Assembly: GCF_036208045.1 (NCBI RefSeq)
Contig: NZ_CP121472.1
Span: forward strand, 4,599,531-4,663,530
Source of the DNA: Thiorhodovibrio winogradskyi
GTDB taxonomy: Bacteria; Pseudomonadota; Gammaproteobacteria; Chromatiales; Chromatiaceae
Reading direction: 5' to 3'
Length of the DNA stretch: 64,000 nucleotides
Shown here: piece by piece, positions 43,958 through 53,604 of the stretch
How the letters are laid out: every line of letters starts with the position of its first letter
How positions within the stretch are numbered: the first letter of the stretch is position 1
The notes under the pieces: model-generated
Database searches by the model: none
Told to the model about the DNA's origin: nothing
The model's input: the letters and a program-made list of their open reading frames with translations, nothing else
Made by a program: the position numbers and the translations under genes

Positions 43958-46225
43958 TTACGGACTGCGCGCTGCGGGGTTGGCCGGTGTTTGTTGCGGC
44001 AACCGGCGAGCATACTCAAGCGCCTTGGCATCCTCGCCGATCTGGCGATGGTAGTTCACTAAAGCAGACAAAATGTCCAGATTGGCAGGGCTTTGCTGAT
44101 CCAGGCGTTCGAGCACCTGAATGGCTGCCGCTATCTGGTCGTTCGCTTGCAAGGCCACGGCATGGACATAGCCGTAACGCAGGTTATTCGGCGCGAGTTC
44201 GGCGGCTTTGGCCAGCGCGACCAAGGCCGATTCAAGCCGCTGCTGGCGCACCAACGACAGACCCAGCGCATGGTGTAGATCGGCGCTGTCGGGATTGCGG
44301 GTCAGCCCCTGCCGCAACAGGCGCTCGGCGGCTGGCTCCTGCCCGCGTTCACTCAGTAATAGCGCCAGGTTGACAGAGGCCGGAACAAACTGGGGTTGCT
44401 GCGCAATGGCTTGGCGATAGGCCTGTTCGGCTTCTTGATAACGGCCTAAGTCAGCGTATAGCACGCCCAGGTTCACCTGGGCTTCGGGACGCTCGGCGTT
44501 AAAGGTCTGGACCGCGATGTATTCCTCGATGCCCTGAGCGAGCCGTTCTTTCTCTTGCGGCGTGAACGCCTCGGTTGGCAGGCCAGCGAGCAACCGGGCG
44601 GCTTCGATGCGGATGGCTTTGTTTGCATCACCAAGCAGCGGGACGGCGAGCCGCCGCTGTGTCGGCCCAAGTGTTGCCAATGCATGCAGCGCGCCGAGCC
44701 GCAGCAAGGGGTCTGGCGAGTTGAGACTCTGTTGCACCTGGGTCAGCATGGCGTTGTCGGGATAGTCAGCCAGCGCCTGCAACGCCGTGGCGCGGGTGAT
44801 CGCCGGCTGCGCTGGATTGGCGGCGATGGCTTGCAGCATCTGGCCGGCGGCGGGATGCCCCGCGCGCGCCGCCTGCATGGCCTGCGCTGATTGCGCTAAT
44901 GGCTGCGGCGCTTCGCCATACCAGGTCGCGGTATGCCGCGCAGCCCAAGCGTCGGTTTGGTCCGCGTGGCACTGGGTACAGGCGTTCGGCGTACCCATGG
45001 TCAGGGACAAATCCGGGCGCGGGATGCGGAAGCTGTGATCGTGGCGGGCATCCACCACCATGAAGGTGGTCGGCGGCATGTGACATTCGATACAACTGGC
45101 CCCGCGCGAGTCGGGCGGATGAAAATGATGCGCGGTGCTGGCGTAGCGCGCCGGGGCATGGCATTGGACGCAGGTGGCGTCACCACCTGGCACGCGCAGA
45201 TCAGCGGCATGAGGATCATGGCAATCGGAGCAGGTGACGCCGGCCTGGTGCATCTTGCTCTGCAAGAAGGAGCCCCAGACATAGACCTCATCCTGCATCT
45301 GGCCGTCCGGATAATAGAGCCCTTCGGTTAGGAGCGCGGGCTGGAAGCCATCCAAGAACGGCTGCCCGGCGACCATGTCATCGGTCATCTGGCTGCGCCG
45401 ACTGTGACAGCGGGCACAAACATGGATCTCCTTGGCGCTCGTGCGTGGCTTGGAGCGTTTGGGCAAGCCGGTGTCCGGATCGATCCGCCAGGCGACCCCG
45501 GCGCGTTCGTCAAACCGGACGGTCAGGCCATACTCCGGGATGTCCGATGTTTCACCGCGCCCGGTTGCGGCGGCCCACTCCAGATGTCGGGAGCCAGGGC
45601 CATGGCATGCCTCGCAGGAGACATCGATTTCGGACCAGGTGGAGTGATAGCTGTCGCTGGCAGGGTCATAGCCCTTGCGCAGATTGGTGGAATGGCAATC
45701 CGCGCACATGAAATTCCAGTTCAGATTTGGCCCGGTCCAGTGCAGCACATCATCATGGCGCACCGGATCGTCAGGATGCAGATGCATCCAACGCTGGCCG
45801 CCCTCGGCCTCGGGGCGGCTGTCCCAGGCGATATCGAGCGCTTGCAAGCGTCCACCAGGGAAAGCGATCAGGTATTGTTGCAGCGGATAAACGCCGAAAG
45901 TGTATTTGATCGGGTAATCGTGCAAGGCGCCATCCGGTCCCTCGGTGCGCACCATAAAAACGCCATCCTGGCGGTAAAAGCGCGAGGTGACGCCAAATTG
46001 TTCAAAGCGGGCATCATCGAAATCCCCCAGCACCGAGGTGTCGCTTGCCTCCTGCATGGCTAGGTCATGGTGAGAGCCGCTCCAGCGGGCGTTCTCTTCG
46101 GCATGACAGGTCGCGCATTGAGCACGCCCGACGTAGGTCGGCTCGGCGTCGGCGGCGGCGTGCGCGGCCCAGGCGAGCAGGACGCCGGTCAAGATGCATC
46201 TGATCGTATAATGCTTAAGATGCAT
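43958..46225 (-). CDS. octahaem cytochrome c with TPR C terminus
   Basis: About 755 residues from the ATG at 46225 (MHLKHYTIRCILTGVLLAWAAHAAADA, a signal peptide). Eight haem motifs occur: CATCH, CADCH, CEACH, CARCH, CSDCH, CVQCH, CIECH and CTQCH. They are followed by HEAT-like helices and TPR units (QVNLGVLYADLGRYQEAEQAYRQAIAQQP and more). This fits periplasmic multihaem reductase-like proteins of unknown substrate with a scaffold domain. The open frame continues upstream into a truncated DUF1254 gene, but the signal peptide here marks the natural start. Confidence 0.82.
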   Translation of the reverse strand: MHLKHYTIRCILTGVLLAWAAHAAADAEPTYVGRAQCATCHAEENARWSGSHHDLAMQEASDTSVLGDFDDARFEQFGVTSRFYRQDGVFMVRTEGPDGALHDYPIKYTFGVYPLQQYLIAFPGGRLQALDIAWDSRPEAEGGQRWMHLHPDDPVRHDDVLHWTGPNLNWNFMCADCHSTNLRKGYDPASDSYHSTWSEIDVSCEACHGPGSRHLEWAAATGRGETSDIPEYGLTVRFDERAGVAWRIDPDTGLPKRSKPRTSAKEIHVCARCHSRRSQMTDDMVAGQPFLDGFQPALLTEGLYYPDGQMQDEVYVWGSFLQSKMHQAGVTCSDCHDPHAADLRVPGGDATCVQCHAPARYASTAHHFHPPDSRGASCIECHMPPTTFMVVDARHDHSFRIPRPDLSLTMGTPNACTQCHADQTDAWAARHTATWYGEAPQPLAQSAQAMQAARAGHPAAGQMLQAIAANPAQPAITRATALQALADYPDNAMLTQVQQSLNSPDPLLRLGALHALATLGPTQRRLAVPLLGDANKAIRIEAARLLAGLPTEAFTPQEKERLAQGIEEYIAVQTFNAERPEAQVNLGVLYADLGRYQEAEQAYRQAIAQQPQFVPASVNLALLLSERGQEPAAERLLRQGLTRNPDSADLHHALGLSLVRQQRLESALVALAKAAELAPNNLRYGYVHAVALQANDQIAAAIQVLERLDQQSPANLDILSALVNYHRQIGEDAKALEYARRLPQQTPANPAARSP

Positions 46226-46717
46226 GGCGTTCTCGATGACGAAAGCGGTCATTCTGGCGCCTTCTGGTGCCTGAGTGCCGGTGGTTCGCCAACCCGGAGA
46301 AGCGAAAACATCAGTCCACATGTCGAGCATGGGCAGCAGGTAGTACCGGCCATCGGTATCCGGTGCGGAGACGATCAGCGGTTCCTTGGTCAGGTCCAGC
46401 CAGGCGACGGAATAGAGCGTGTCGAAGTTGACGCGCACGACGACTTTCAAATCGGCAGGCGGATACTCCGGGACGCTGACAAACATGTTCATCGGCCCCT
46501 TGGCGAACTCTTTGCCGGGTTCAATGTTGGTGCTTTGCAGACGGGTAATATCCATCGATACCAGCGGATAGAAGTAGAGGTAGGCGTCCACGGCGATGGC
46601 ACGCGCCTCCTCTGCGCTGATCTTGTCTTGGGCGTGAGCTTGGATCTGTGGCAGCGCAAGCAGCGCCGTGATGCACCCCAGCGTGACGAGACTTGTGAGT
46701 CTTGTGCGTTTTGTCAT
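46226..46717 (-). pseudogene. DUF1254 protein, N-terminal fragment fused in frame to the cytochrome
   Basis: From the ATG at 46717 (RBS AGGGG) the protein has a signal peptide ending QAHAQD and a DUF1254 core (ISAEEARAIAVDAYLYFYPLVSMDITR, VNFDTLYSVAWLDLTKEPLIVSAPDTDGRYYLLPMLDMWTDVFASPG). It ends near GWRTTGTQAPEG, where normal DUF1254 proteins continue for more than 250 residues. The frame then passes straight into the cytochrome gene. A deletion is the simplest explanation. Confidence 0.78.
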
Positions 46718-46863
46718 CTTGTGGCCCCTTTGGTGTTGAATCGAATTGAAAACTGGGCAGCTAGCGCCAGCCGTAACCGGCCGGCTTTGGATAACCATCA
46801 TCAAACATTTGTTTTTCATTAAGTCTTTCGGAGACTACGCACAAATTTGAGACACTACCCAAG

Positions 46864-47709
46864 TTACCACCTGAAGCTGACGCCGAGTCCGGGACCCTGC
46901 AGCGTCATATCCGCATCCAGCTTGTCGAAGTCGTAGGACAAGGCCCGATAGGCGAGGGTCACATCCCCCCAGTCGAGCCGATAACCAATCCCCAGCATGG
47001 CTTGCCAAGTGGTGTTGGAGGCTCCCGTGCCCAGGTCGGCGTAGAAAGGCACGAACCACTGGGTGCCAGGAAACAGAATCTCGCCGCGCAGGCCGACAAG
47101 GCCATCCCAACCGTCTTGATCTATCGACACATCCTGCTGGCGAGAGACCCGGCCAAGCGGCCCTTGCACACTGAGTTTGATGTTGCTGTCGAGCGACAGA
47201 TAGCGCGCGCCGGCCATCAGATCGAGCGAGAAGTCGCTGCGGTCGATGACCTGGTAACCGCCAGCCAGGGTCCAGACGGTGGCGCTGAGTTCGATCCTTG
47301 CTTTACGCTCGATCTGGGAGTTCAGAAAACCCGCGGGGCCGGTGACATCACGCACCTTGGTGTCTTTGTCGCCAAAGCTGGTGTAGAGCACATCGGTGTA
47401 CAAGGACCAGCGCCCCTTGCGCGCCTCCCCCATAGCCATGAAGGCCATGTCGAGATTGCTCAGGTAGCTATCCGGGCTGGTCGAGGCCCTCAGGCTGACA
47501 GGACCAACCGTCGAGCCATCCGGCAGTCGCAGACTGGATGGATTGGCAGTCGCGTTTGCATCGAGCGCGGGCAGCCACAGGTAGGGGGTGACGCGGAACT
47601 GCCAGCCGCTGTCATTGCTGCTCTCGGCGACTCCGGCGGTGGACACCGAGAACAGGCACGCCGCCGTGAGCCAGGGGATGGAGCGATATCGGGGACGAAA
47701 GGAAGGCAT
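46864..47709 (-). CDS. outer-membrane beta-barrel protein
   Basis: The 281-residue protein starts at MPSFRPRYRS (ATG 47709, GGAG ribosome-binding site). It has a signal peptide ending AGVAES and alternating beta strands (WQFRVTPYLWLPALDANA; MAFMAMGEARKGRWSLYTDVLYTSFGD; TVWTLAGGYQVI; GARYLSL; GLRGEILFPGTQWFVPFYADLGTG) and ends GLGVSFRW with a terminal aromatic residue as in porin-like barrels. Function unknown; it is in the sulfatase/DUF1254 region. Confidence 0.8.
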   Translation of the reverse strand: MPSFRPRYRSIPWLTAACLFSVSTAGVAESSNDSGWQFRVTPYLWLPALDANATANPSSLRLPDGSTVGPVSLRASTSPDSYLSNLDMAFMAMGEARKGRWSLYTDVLYTSFGDKDTKVRDVTGPAGFLNSQIERKARIELSATVWTLAGGYQVIDRSDFSLDLMAGARYLSLDSNIKLSVQGPLGRVSRQQDVSIDQDGWDGLVGLRGEILFPGTQWFVPFYADLGTGASNTTWQAMLGIGYRLDWGDVTLAYRALSYDFDKLDADMTLQGPGLGVSFRW

Positions 47710-47870
47710 GGGTGACTCTCCGGCGCAGCAAATCGCAGCGGCCAAAACACGCCGTGATACCGAGGATGAATCGCCGATTATTCGCCCCGCGCACCCGCTT
47801 GAAAATCACAATTCGCGACAAATTGCGATCCGTCACTCCCTGATCTCAAAACCCCTGGAGAAACAAGAAC

Positions 47871-48989
47871 TCAGATCCGCTGCGATGGATGCTTATCGAC
47901 GCGGCCCGGATCGGTCTCGGTGGGTCGCGCTTTCCGCCATGCACCGGCTGTCATGCCAGACCACTGACGAAAGGCGTGCGAGAAGGGCCCGCTGCCCGCA
48001 TAGCCAAGCAAATAGGCAATCTCGCTGACGGGCAACTGGGTATCGCGCAACAACTGTCGCGCCAGATCATGGCGCGCCTGAGCCAATAACGCCGCGAAGG
48101 TCACGCCTTCTTCGCGCAGTCGCCGATTGAGGGTTCGCGGATGCATGGCGAATAGCTGCGCCACATCCGCCCGCTCAGGGCCAGCGCGAGTACCGCAAGA
48201 TCCGGCCACCAGCAGGCGCAGCAGCACAAGGCGCACCTCGTCGGCCAAGCCCAGATCGCTGATTGCACCCAGGGATTCGAGGTCCGACTTGGCCTTGGCA
48301 TAGGCGCGCGCATCCGCGTCCATGCAAGGGCGCTTGAGATCGGCGGTCGGAAACACCACCGCCGCCTGCTGCGCGCCGAAACGCAGCGGCGCGCGAAAGT
48401 GCTCCCGAAAAGCCGCACTGTCCACGGGCGGTTCGCGAAAGAAGCGGACTTCGCTCGCCTGCCAGTCCGGGCCGGCCAGCTCGCGGAACATGTTCCAGGC
48501 GATGGCCAGGGCGCCATCGTAGACATGATCCGTGCCAACCACATCCGAGCACCACAGAGTGTAACCAAAACGCGCCTGATGTCCGTCCACACAGAGATAG
48601 GGAATGGCCCCCCGGTCATGCAGGTGCAAGTGCAGGATCAGGGTGCGCAAGGCCAGTCCCACCGTGGGCGCCAGGCGCATGGCGCGACCAACGGCGCCGA
48701 CTACATTCAGTCCCGCCCCTTGGCCGAGCGCGAGACCCGGATAGGCGCAGGCGGTATTCGTCGCGACATACGCCAGCAGGCGACCCACGGCGCTGAAGGC
48801 AATGGTGTTATCCGGGTCGCTGAACAACTCCGGACGGCAGCCACAGCCGCGAATCACCGCGTCCGGGTCCAGCCCCTCGCGCGCCATCAGTCGCGGCAAA
48901 TCCCGCACCACGGCCATACGCACCATGCCGTTGCTCGCCAGGCCCAGTGCCGCCAGCCGGCAGGCGGGGGAAATCGCTCGTCTGGGCAT
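47871..48989 (-). CDS. AraC-family transcriptional regulator, complete
   Basis: About 372 residues from MPRRAIS; a further start lies at 49052. The N-terminal PF12625 domain reads GMVRMAVVRDLPRLMAREGLDPD, ALRTLILHLHLHDRGAIPYLC and VYDGALAIAWNMFRELAGPDW. The C-terminal helix-turn-helix reads VAQLFAMHPRTLNRRLREEGVTFAALLAQARHDLARQLLRDTQLPVSEIAYLLGYAGSGPFSHAFRQWSGMTAGAWR. It probably regulates the adjacent outer-membrane and DUF1254/cytochrome genes. A paralogue fragment lies at 37451-38125. Confidence 0.9.
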   Translation of the reverse strand: MPRRAISPACRLAALGLASNGMVRMAVVRDLPRLMAREGLDPDAVIRGCGCRPELFSDPDNTIAFSAVGRLLAYVATNTACAYPGLALGQGAGLNVVGAVGRAMRLAPTVGLALRTLILHLHLHDRGAIPYLCVDGHQARFGYTLWCSDVVGTDHVYDGALAIAWNMFRELAGPDWQASEVRFFREPPVDSAAFREHFRAPLRFGAQQAAVVFPTADLKRPCMDADARAYAKAKSDLESLGAISDLGLADEVRLVLLRLLVAGSCGTRAGPERADVAQLFAMHPRTLNRRLREEGVTFAALLAQARHDLARQLLRDTQLPVSEIAYLLGYAGSGPFSHAFRQWSGMTAGAWRKARPTETDPGRVDKHPSQRI

Positions 48990-49209
48990 CGCGTGAATTC
49001 CGCTTCTTTGATCAGATGACGGTAGGGGTTCAATGACGATGAGATTGCGCAAACGGGCCTGCTGGACTGAGAATGACGGAGCAACGCCGCTTGATCACTT
49101 GAATCTTAGTGCTCAATCCCGCGACAAATCTACCTTTTCGTGCCATCCGCGTTTTTAACACAAGAATCCAGACACCAAGCCCGCCCAATCGCCACCGGAA
49201 GCCACCGCC

Positions 49210-50787
49210 ATGCGCTTTTTCAACACCGAAGGCCCAGTGCGCCCCGAGATGCACTATGTGCTGCCGCCACTCGGGCGCTGGGATCTGGACGAAGTGCTGC
49301 GGATGATCGCGCAGCAAAAATATTTCCTGCTCCACGCCCCACGCCAGACCGGCAAAACTTCCTGCCTGCTGGCGCTGATGGAACGGCTCAACCGCGAGGG
49401 ACACTATCTGGCGGTCTATGCCAATCTCGAAACCGCCCAGGCGGCGCGGGAGAATATTGAACTGGCCATGACCGACATTGTGCAGACCATCGCCGATGAA
49501 GCGCGCGCGGACACCGGCGAACAGGGCTTGGCGGAACTGGCGGACGACGTGCTATCAAACAACGCCCCCACCCGCGCCCTGCGTGCCTTCCTTACCCAAT
49601 GGTGCGAGCGCAGCTCCCGCCCGCTGGTGCTCTTTCTCGATGAGGTCGATGCCCTGGTGGGAGACACCCTGGTCTCGCTGCTGCGCCAATTGCGCGGCGG
49701 CTATCGTCAGCGTCCCCGCTCCTTTCCCAATACCATCGTGCTGTGCGGCGTGCGCGATCTGCGCGACTATCGCATCCACGCCAGCTCCGAAGACGGCCCC
49801 ATCACCGGCGGCAGCGCCTTTAACATCAAGGCCAAATCCCTGCGACTGGGCGATTTCAATGCCGAAGAGGTCAATACTCTGCTCACCGAGCACACCCAGG
49901 AAACCGGGCAGATTTTTACCCCCGAGGCCCTGGTGCGGGTCTGGACGCTCACTCAGGGGCAACCCTGGCTGGTCAACGCCCTGGCTTACGAGTGCTGTTT
50001 CGAGCTGCCCGCCGGGCGTGATCGCGCCCATCCCATTTGTGTCGATCTGATCGATCAGGCCAAGGAAAATCTGATTCTGCGCCGGGTCACTCATCTTGAT
50101 CAGCTCGCCGACAAACTGCGCGAGCCCCGGGTGCGGCGTATCATCGAGCCGATGCTGGCGGGCAATGCGCTCGGCGAGATCCCCGCCGACGAGCGCGATT
50201 ACCTGATTGATCTCGGCCTATTGCGACGCGTCAATGGCGGCGGTCTGACCGTGGCCAACCCCATCTATCGCGAGGTGCTGCCGCGCACCCTGGCCAGTGG
50301 ACCGAACGATGCCATGCCGCAGATCCGCCCCACCTGGCTGACCGCGACGGGTGAACTCGACGCCGAGATGCTGTTCGATGCCTTTCTCGCCTTCTGGCGC
50401 CAGCATGGCGAGGCGCTGCTCGGCAGTGCGCCCTATCACGAAATCGCGCCCCATCTGGTGCTGATGGCCTTCTTGCAGCGGGTGGTCAAAGGCGGCGGCG
50501 GCACACTGGAACGGGAATACGCCATCGGGCGCGGGCGCATGGATCTGTGCCTGCGCTACGGACGCCTGACCCTGGGCATGGAGCTGAAGGTTTGGCGTCC
50601 CGGCGCCGCCGATCCGCTCACCGAGGGACTCACGCAGCTCGATGAGTATCTGGCCGGCTTGAACCTAGACAGCGGCTGGCTGGTGATTTTCGACCGCCGA
50701 CCGGGCATCCCGCCGCTGACCGAGCGCCTGCGCAGCGAGGACACCCAGACCCCGAGCGGCCGCGCGGTGCGGCTGGTGCGGGCTTAA
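49210..50787 (+). CDS. AAA-type ATPase with C-terminal nuclease-like domain
   Basis: The 525-residue protein has Walker A APRQTGKTS at 43-51, Walker B PLVLFLDEVDAL near 140-150, and a sensor-type CGVRDLRDY. The C terminus has a PD-(D/E)XK-like arrangement (REYAIGRGRMDLCLRYGRLTLGMELKVW: D...ExK). This layout is common in ATPase-nuclease proteins of unknown role, often in several copies per genome. A fragment duplicated from its own coding region lies downstream of the stop. Confidence 0.8.
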   Translation: MRFFNTEGPVRPEMHYVLPPLGRWDLDEVLRMIAQQKYFLLHAPRQTGKTSCLLALMERLNREGHYLAVYANLETAQAARENIELAMTDIVQTIADEARADTGEQGLAELADDVLSNNAPTRALRAFLTQWCERSSRPLVLFLDEVDALVGDTLVSLLRQLRGGYRQRPRSFPNTIVLCGVRDLRDYRIHASSEDGPITGGSAFNIKAKSLRLGDFNAEEVNTLLTEHTQETGQIFTPEALVRVWTLTQGQPWLVNALAYECCFELPAGRDRAHPICVDLIDQAKENLILRRVTHLDQLADKLREPRVRRIIEPMLAGNALGEIPADERDYLIDLGLLRRVNGGGLTVANPIYREVLPRTLASGPNDAMPQIRPTWLTATGELDAEMLFDAFLAFWRQHGEALLGSAPYHEIAPHLVLMAFLQRVVKGGGGTLEREYAIGRGRMDLCLRYGRLTLGMELKVWRPGAADPLTEGLTQLDEYLAGLNLDSGWLVIFDRRPGIPPLTERLRSEDTQTPSGRAVRLVRA

Positions 50788-50798
50788 CGGGGCGTGCT

Positions 50799-50829
50799 GA
50801 CACCGGCGAACAGGGCCTCGCGGAACTGG
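50799..50829. repeat. duplicate of an internal segment of the AAA-ATPase gene
   Basis: These 31 bases match 49510-49540 inside the upstream gene at 29 of 31 positions. They mark a short residue of a paralogous gene or a local duplication next to transposon debris. Confidence 0.8.
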
Positions 50830-50870
50830 CCCTTAGTCGATACTTGTCCCGTCCCAGCAGTATCTGTGCT

Positions 50871-51775
50871 GGTTGATGCAAGCTCGGCGCAAGAATATGG
50901 AACGCATGGCCGAGGTCGTTCCCGACGGCGACGAGCAACAGTTACAGCATTTCTTGTCCGAATCTCCGTGCTCTGCGCGCGAGGTGCTCGATCACGTCGC
51001 CCAAGAAGCCGATTGCCTGCTCGGGGGCTTTGGCGATTCGGCGCTGTTACTCGAGGAATCGGGGTTGACCAAGAAAGGCCGGCATTCTGTTGGTGTGGCA
51101 CCCCAATGGAACGGGCGCCTGGGCAAAGTTGACAACTGCCAGGTCGGTGTTTTCACCGCACTGTGCCATGGGGATCGTGCCGCGCCGATTGATGCGCGCT
51201 TGTACCTGCCCAAGGCTTGGACGGACGATCCCAAACGCTGTCGCCGGGCTGGGGTGCCGCAGGCCGAATAGGTGGCCCGCAGCAAGGCGCAGTTAGCGCT
51301 GCAGAGCGTGCGCCATCAGCGTGCCCGCGGGGTGCGGTTCAATTGGCTACTAGTTGATGGCGGATATGGCAAAGAGCCCTGGCGGCTGCGTGCCCTGGAT
51401 GGCGATGGTGAGGTGTTCATTGCCGATGTGCACCCTAGTCGGATCAGGGATCAGCACATCTATCTTGAGAACCCGAAACCACAGATTCCCGAACGTTCTT
51501 TCCGGCGCGGACGTCAACCCAAGCGCCTGGTGGCTCAGATCGCCCTCGTTCGTGTTGATGAGTGGGTCGCCGCGCAACCCGACACTGCCTGGCAGCGGGT
51601 TACGCTGCGCGATAGCACCAAGGGGAGCTGCGAGTCGAAACGCTTCATCGGCGCGAATGGGTCTGGGATGGCGAAGAGTCTGAGGCACACCACTGGCATC
51701 TGGTATGCATGAGCATCCAAATTGCGGGAAATCGGGCTTCTGGTGAGCACGATATTTGAGGGTCGCTTTGCTAAG
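50871..51775 (+). pseudogene. IS701-type transposase, disrupted
   Basis: The DDE-type transposase sequence is clear: RKNMERMAEVVPDGDEQQLQHFLSESPCSAREVLDHVAQ, LEESGLTKKGRHSVGVAPQWNGRLGKVDNCQVGVF, LYLPKAWTDDPKRC, then after a TAG stop at 51269-51271 it goes on with VRFNWLLVDGGYG. A further frameshift lies near 51630, after which GELRVETLHRREWVWDGEE is readable. Both start and end are degraded. Confidence 0.8.
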
Positions 51776-51939
51776 ATGCTGGTTACACGAAGATAATCAC
51801 TTTCAGTGAAGGAAGGAGTGACCATCTTCATCATCGGTGCCGGAACGACGAATCAAGAGGTTACAGTGGCTCCCGCATTTAATTGCCTTGTAGACCGGCC
51901 GCCACTCCGCACTTCTCCCCCCCGAGGGGGCGGCGTGGT
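51776..51939. other. intergenic stretch with GC hairpin
   Basis: A C-run/G-run hairpin (CCCCCCCGAGGGGG near 51917-51930) lies in this stretch. I see no gene. Confidence 0.4.
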
Positions 51940-52730
51940 TCATAAGGGGTTGCCGCGCACCCGCAACTCGAGAGTAATCAGCGCACCTGGGCCGAAGTCG
52001 ACCAGGCCGTCATCGATGGCTTTGTCGAGGTCAAAGTCCTCGGCAACCCGCGCCGCTTCGTCGATTAGCCGCGCACGAGTCAGCCGATGCAAGGCATAAA
52101 ACTGCACATGGGCGGGCTCGTCATTCTTGAGCGCCGCCAGATAGGTCACGGGTCCACGCTGCACCAGCGCCTGTGGATGAAGATGCGGCTGACTGGTCTC
52201 CCCGGACGATTTTCGGTGCTTCACCACCAGCACCCGCCGCTCCGCCACCGCGCTGATCACGGTGCCAAGAATACGTGGGCAGACCTCCGCCGGAGTCAGC
52301 CGGTAGTCCGCAGGCAGCACACGCAGCCGCTGCTCATCGAGTTCCGGCACCAGCTTGGACACCAACAGCTTGCGCCACAGGGCATCGAGTCGCACCCTGG
52401 GCAGCAGATCGGCCACAGCTTCGTTGATGACCTGCCGCGTGTAGGCCATGACGCTTGGATCATCATCGCCTGCTTCCTCCACACGTCGATAACGCAGCGG
52501 CTTTCCACCCGGATTAAACGGCTTGATCCGTTCGTCCCGCACCAGCTCGGCCAGATCACGCTGGAGCCGCCGTCGCCGCGCGCCGGGCGAGGAATCCCGG
52601 CCGTACTCATCCGCCAGCTGATCCTCCAAGCGACCGACATCCGGACAGCCCTCTCGCGCCGTCCGCGGTGGCGGAATCCTGTCAAACAGCGCCTGCAAGC
52701 GCTCGATACGCTCGAAATGGGTTGCACTCA
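51940..52730 (-). pseudogene. WYL-domain transcriptional regulator, C-terminally truncated
   Basis: About 262 residues from MSATHFERIERLQALFDRIPPPRT. The N-terminal winged-helix-like region is followed by a WYL-type domain (VLVVKHRKSSGETSQPHLHPQALVQRGPVTYLAALKNDEPAHVQFYALHRLTRARLIDE). The frame stops abruptly at LELRVRGNPL, where family members usually continue for another 60-80 residues. WYL proteins sense nucleic-acid-like ligands and regulate defence genes in many bacteria. Its position behind a PP2C gene suggests an operon. Confidence 0.6.
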
Positions 52731-52789
52731 TGCCGGAGACTCTCATGGCTGAAGATGATGACATGAGTATAGGACAGACTCTGACGCAA

Positions 52790-53272
52790 TAGGGAAAGCT
52801 GCCGCCATTCCCCTTCCGCAGTGATGCAGTAAATGCGAGACTCGCCGACATTGAGCGCGCTGAAGTGCCCGTCGCGCCATTGCAGCAGCGCGAGCGTGGT
52901 GGCGCTGGGGTTGAGCGAAGTGCGCGGCGATAGATGTCGGCACAGTCGCGGGTGGATGGATCGGCGTAACGCACGCGGACCGGTCCAGCCGTCCTGGAGT
53001 TGGTCGAGCGCGCTTGCCTGGTCTTCGTCGGCGGGATCCATTGTCATGTCTCGCAGAACCCTGCTGGCCAGTTGCGGCTTGAAGCTGGCCGCGACGCCAT
53101 CGGCGACCGCGCAGATCCCGCCATCGGATGCGATCGATTCAGCCCGTGGTAGGAGATCCAGCGCTTGCCAGACTAGGCCCCCAGCCAGCAAAGCATCCTG
53201 CTGTTGGCGCGGCCCCAGTCCCCGATGTTGGACCATCGCCAATGCTAGGGGTTGTTTGTTCTGAACAGGCAC
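52790..53272 (-). pseudogene. PP2C-type protein phosphatase, C-terminally truncated
   Basis: From the GTG at 53272 the protein reads VPVQNKQPLALAMVQHRGLGPRQQQDALLAGGLVW, ICAVADGVAASFKPQLASRVLRD, LALLQWRDGHFSALNVGESRIYCITAEGEWRQLS. This is the PP2C order: an N-terminal metal-binding segment, a variant of the DGMGG loop (DGVAAS) and the NVGDSR-like motif (NVGESR). The last ~70 residues, with the final metal-binding aspartates, are absent. The gene is cut off just before the WYL gene. Confidence 0.6.
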
Positions 53273-53333
53273 GATGATGTCTCTCCGGTGCTTGTGACAA
53301 CCTGCTGCCATCCGCGACCGTCAATCTCCGGCG

Positions 53334-53600
53334 ATGGTCAGCACCAGCACACGGCGTCCAGGGCGACAATTGGAATTGGGAAACACGGGCGCCATCGGCC
53401 GGGCTGTAGTCGGCAGGCGCTCACTGAGGCGATCCATGAACTCAGTGAACTCCTGGATGTTGCAGTCGTAATCGCCATAGAGAAAAGCCATGGCACCCTG
53501 GGGTCGTTTGGGTTGCAGTGTCTGCCATAGACGGTCAAACGCCCGGTTACAACGGTCGAGCTGATTCCAGAATGTCGCCGCGCTGCGCGCCTGCGCACCC
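53334..53600 (-). pseudogene. fragment of an unidentified protein truncated by the IS
   Basis: The minus strand has an open frame AATFWNQLDRCNRAFDRLWQTLQ..RPQGAMAFLYGDYDCNIQEFTEFMDRLSERLP...RRVLVLTIAGD, followed by a stop. It begins next to the transposase gene of the second IS. I do not recognise the family. Its operon mates are the PP2C and WYL genes. A gene order of this kind with PP2C suggests a regulatory or secretion-linked locus, but this is speculative. Confidence 0.4.
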
Positions 53601-53604
53601 GCGC

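Noticed and set aside
48399-49019. 206-codon plus-strand frame opposite the AraC gene
   Set aside because: It is a shadow; the minus strand carries a complete AraC-type domain set.
53338-53598. Assignment of the IS-truncated fragment to TagF of type VI secretion because of the adjacent PP2C gene
   Set aside because: The sequence does not show TagF-like motifs and no type VI structural gene is in the window.
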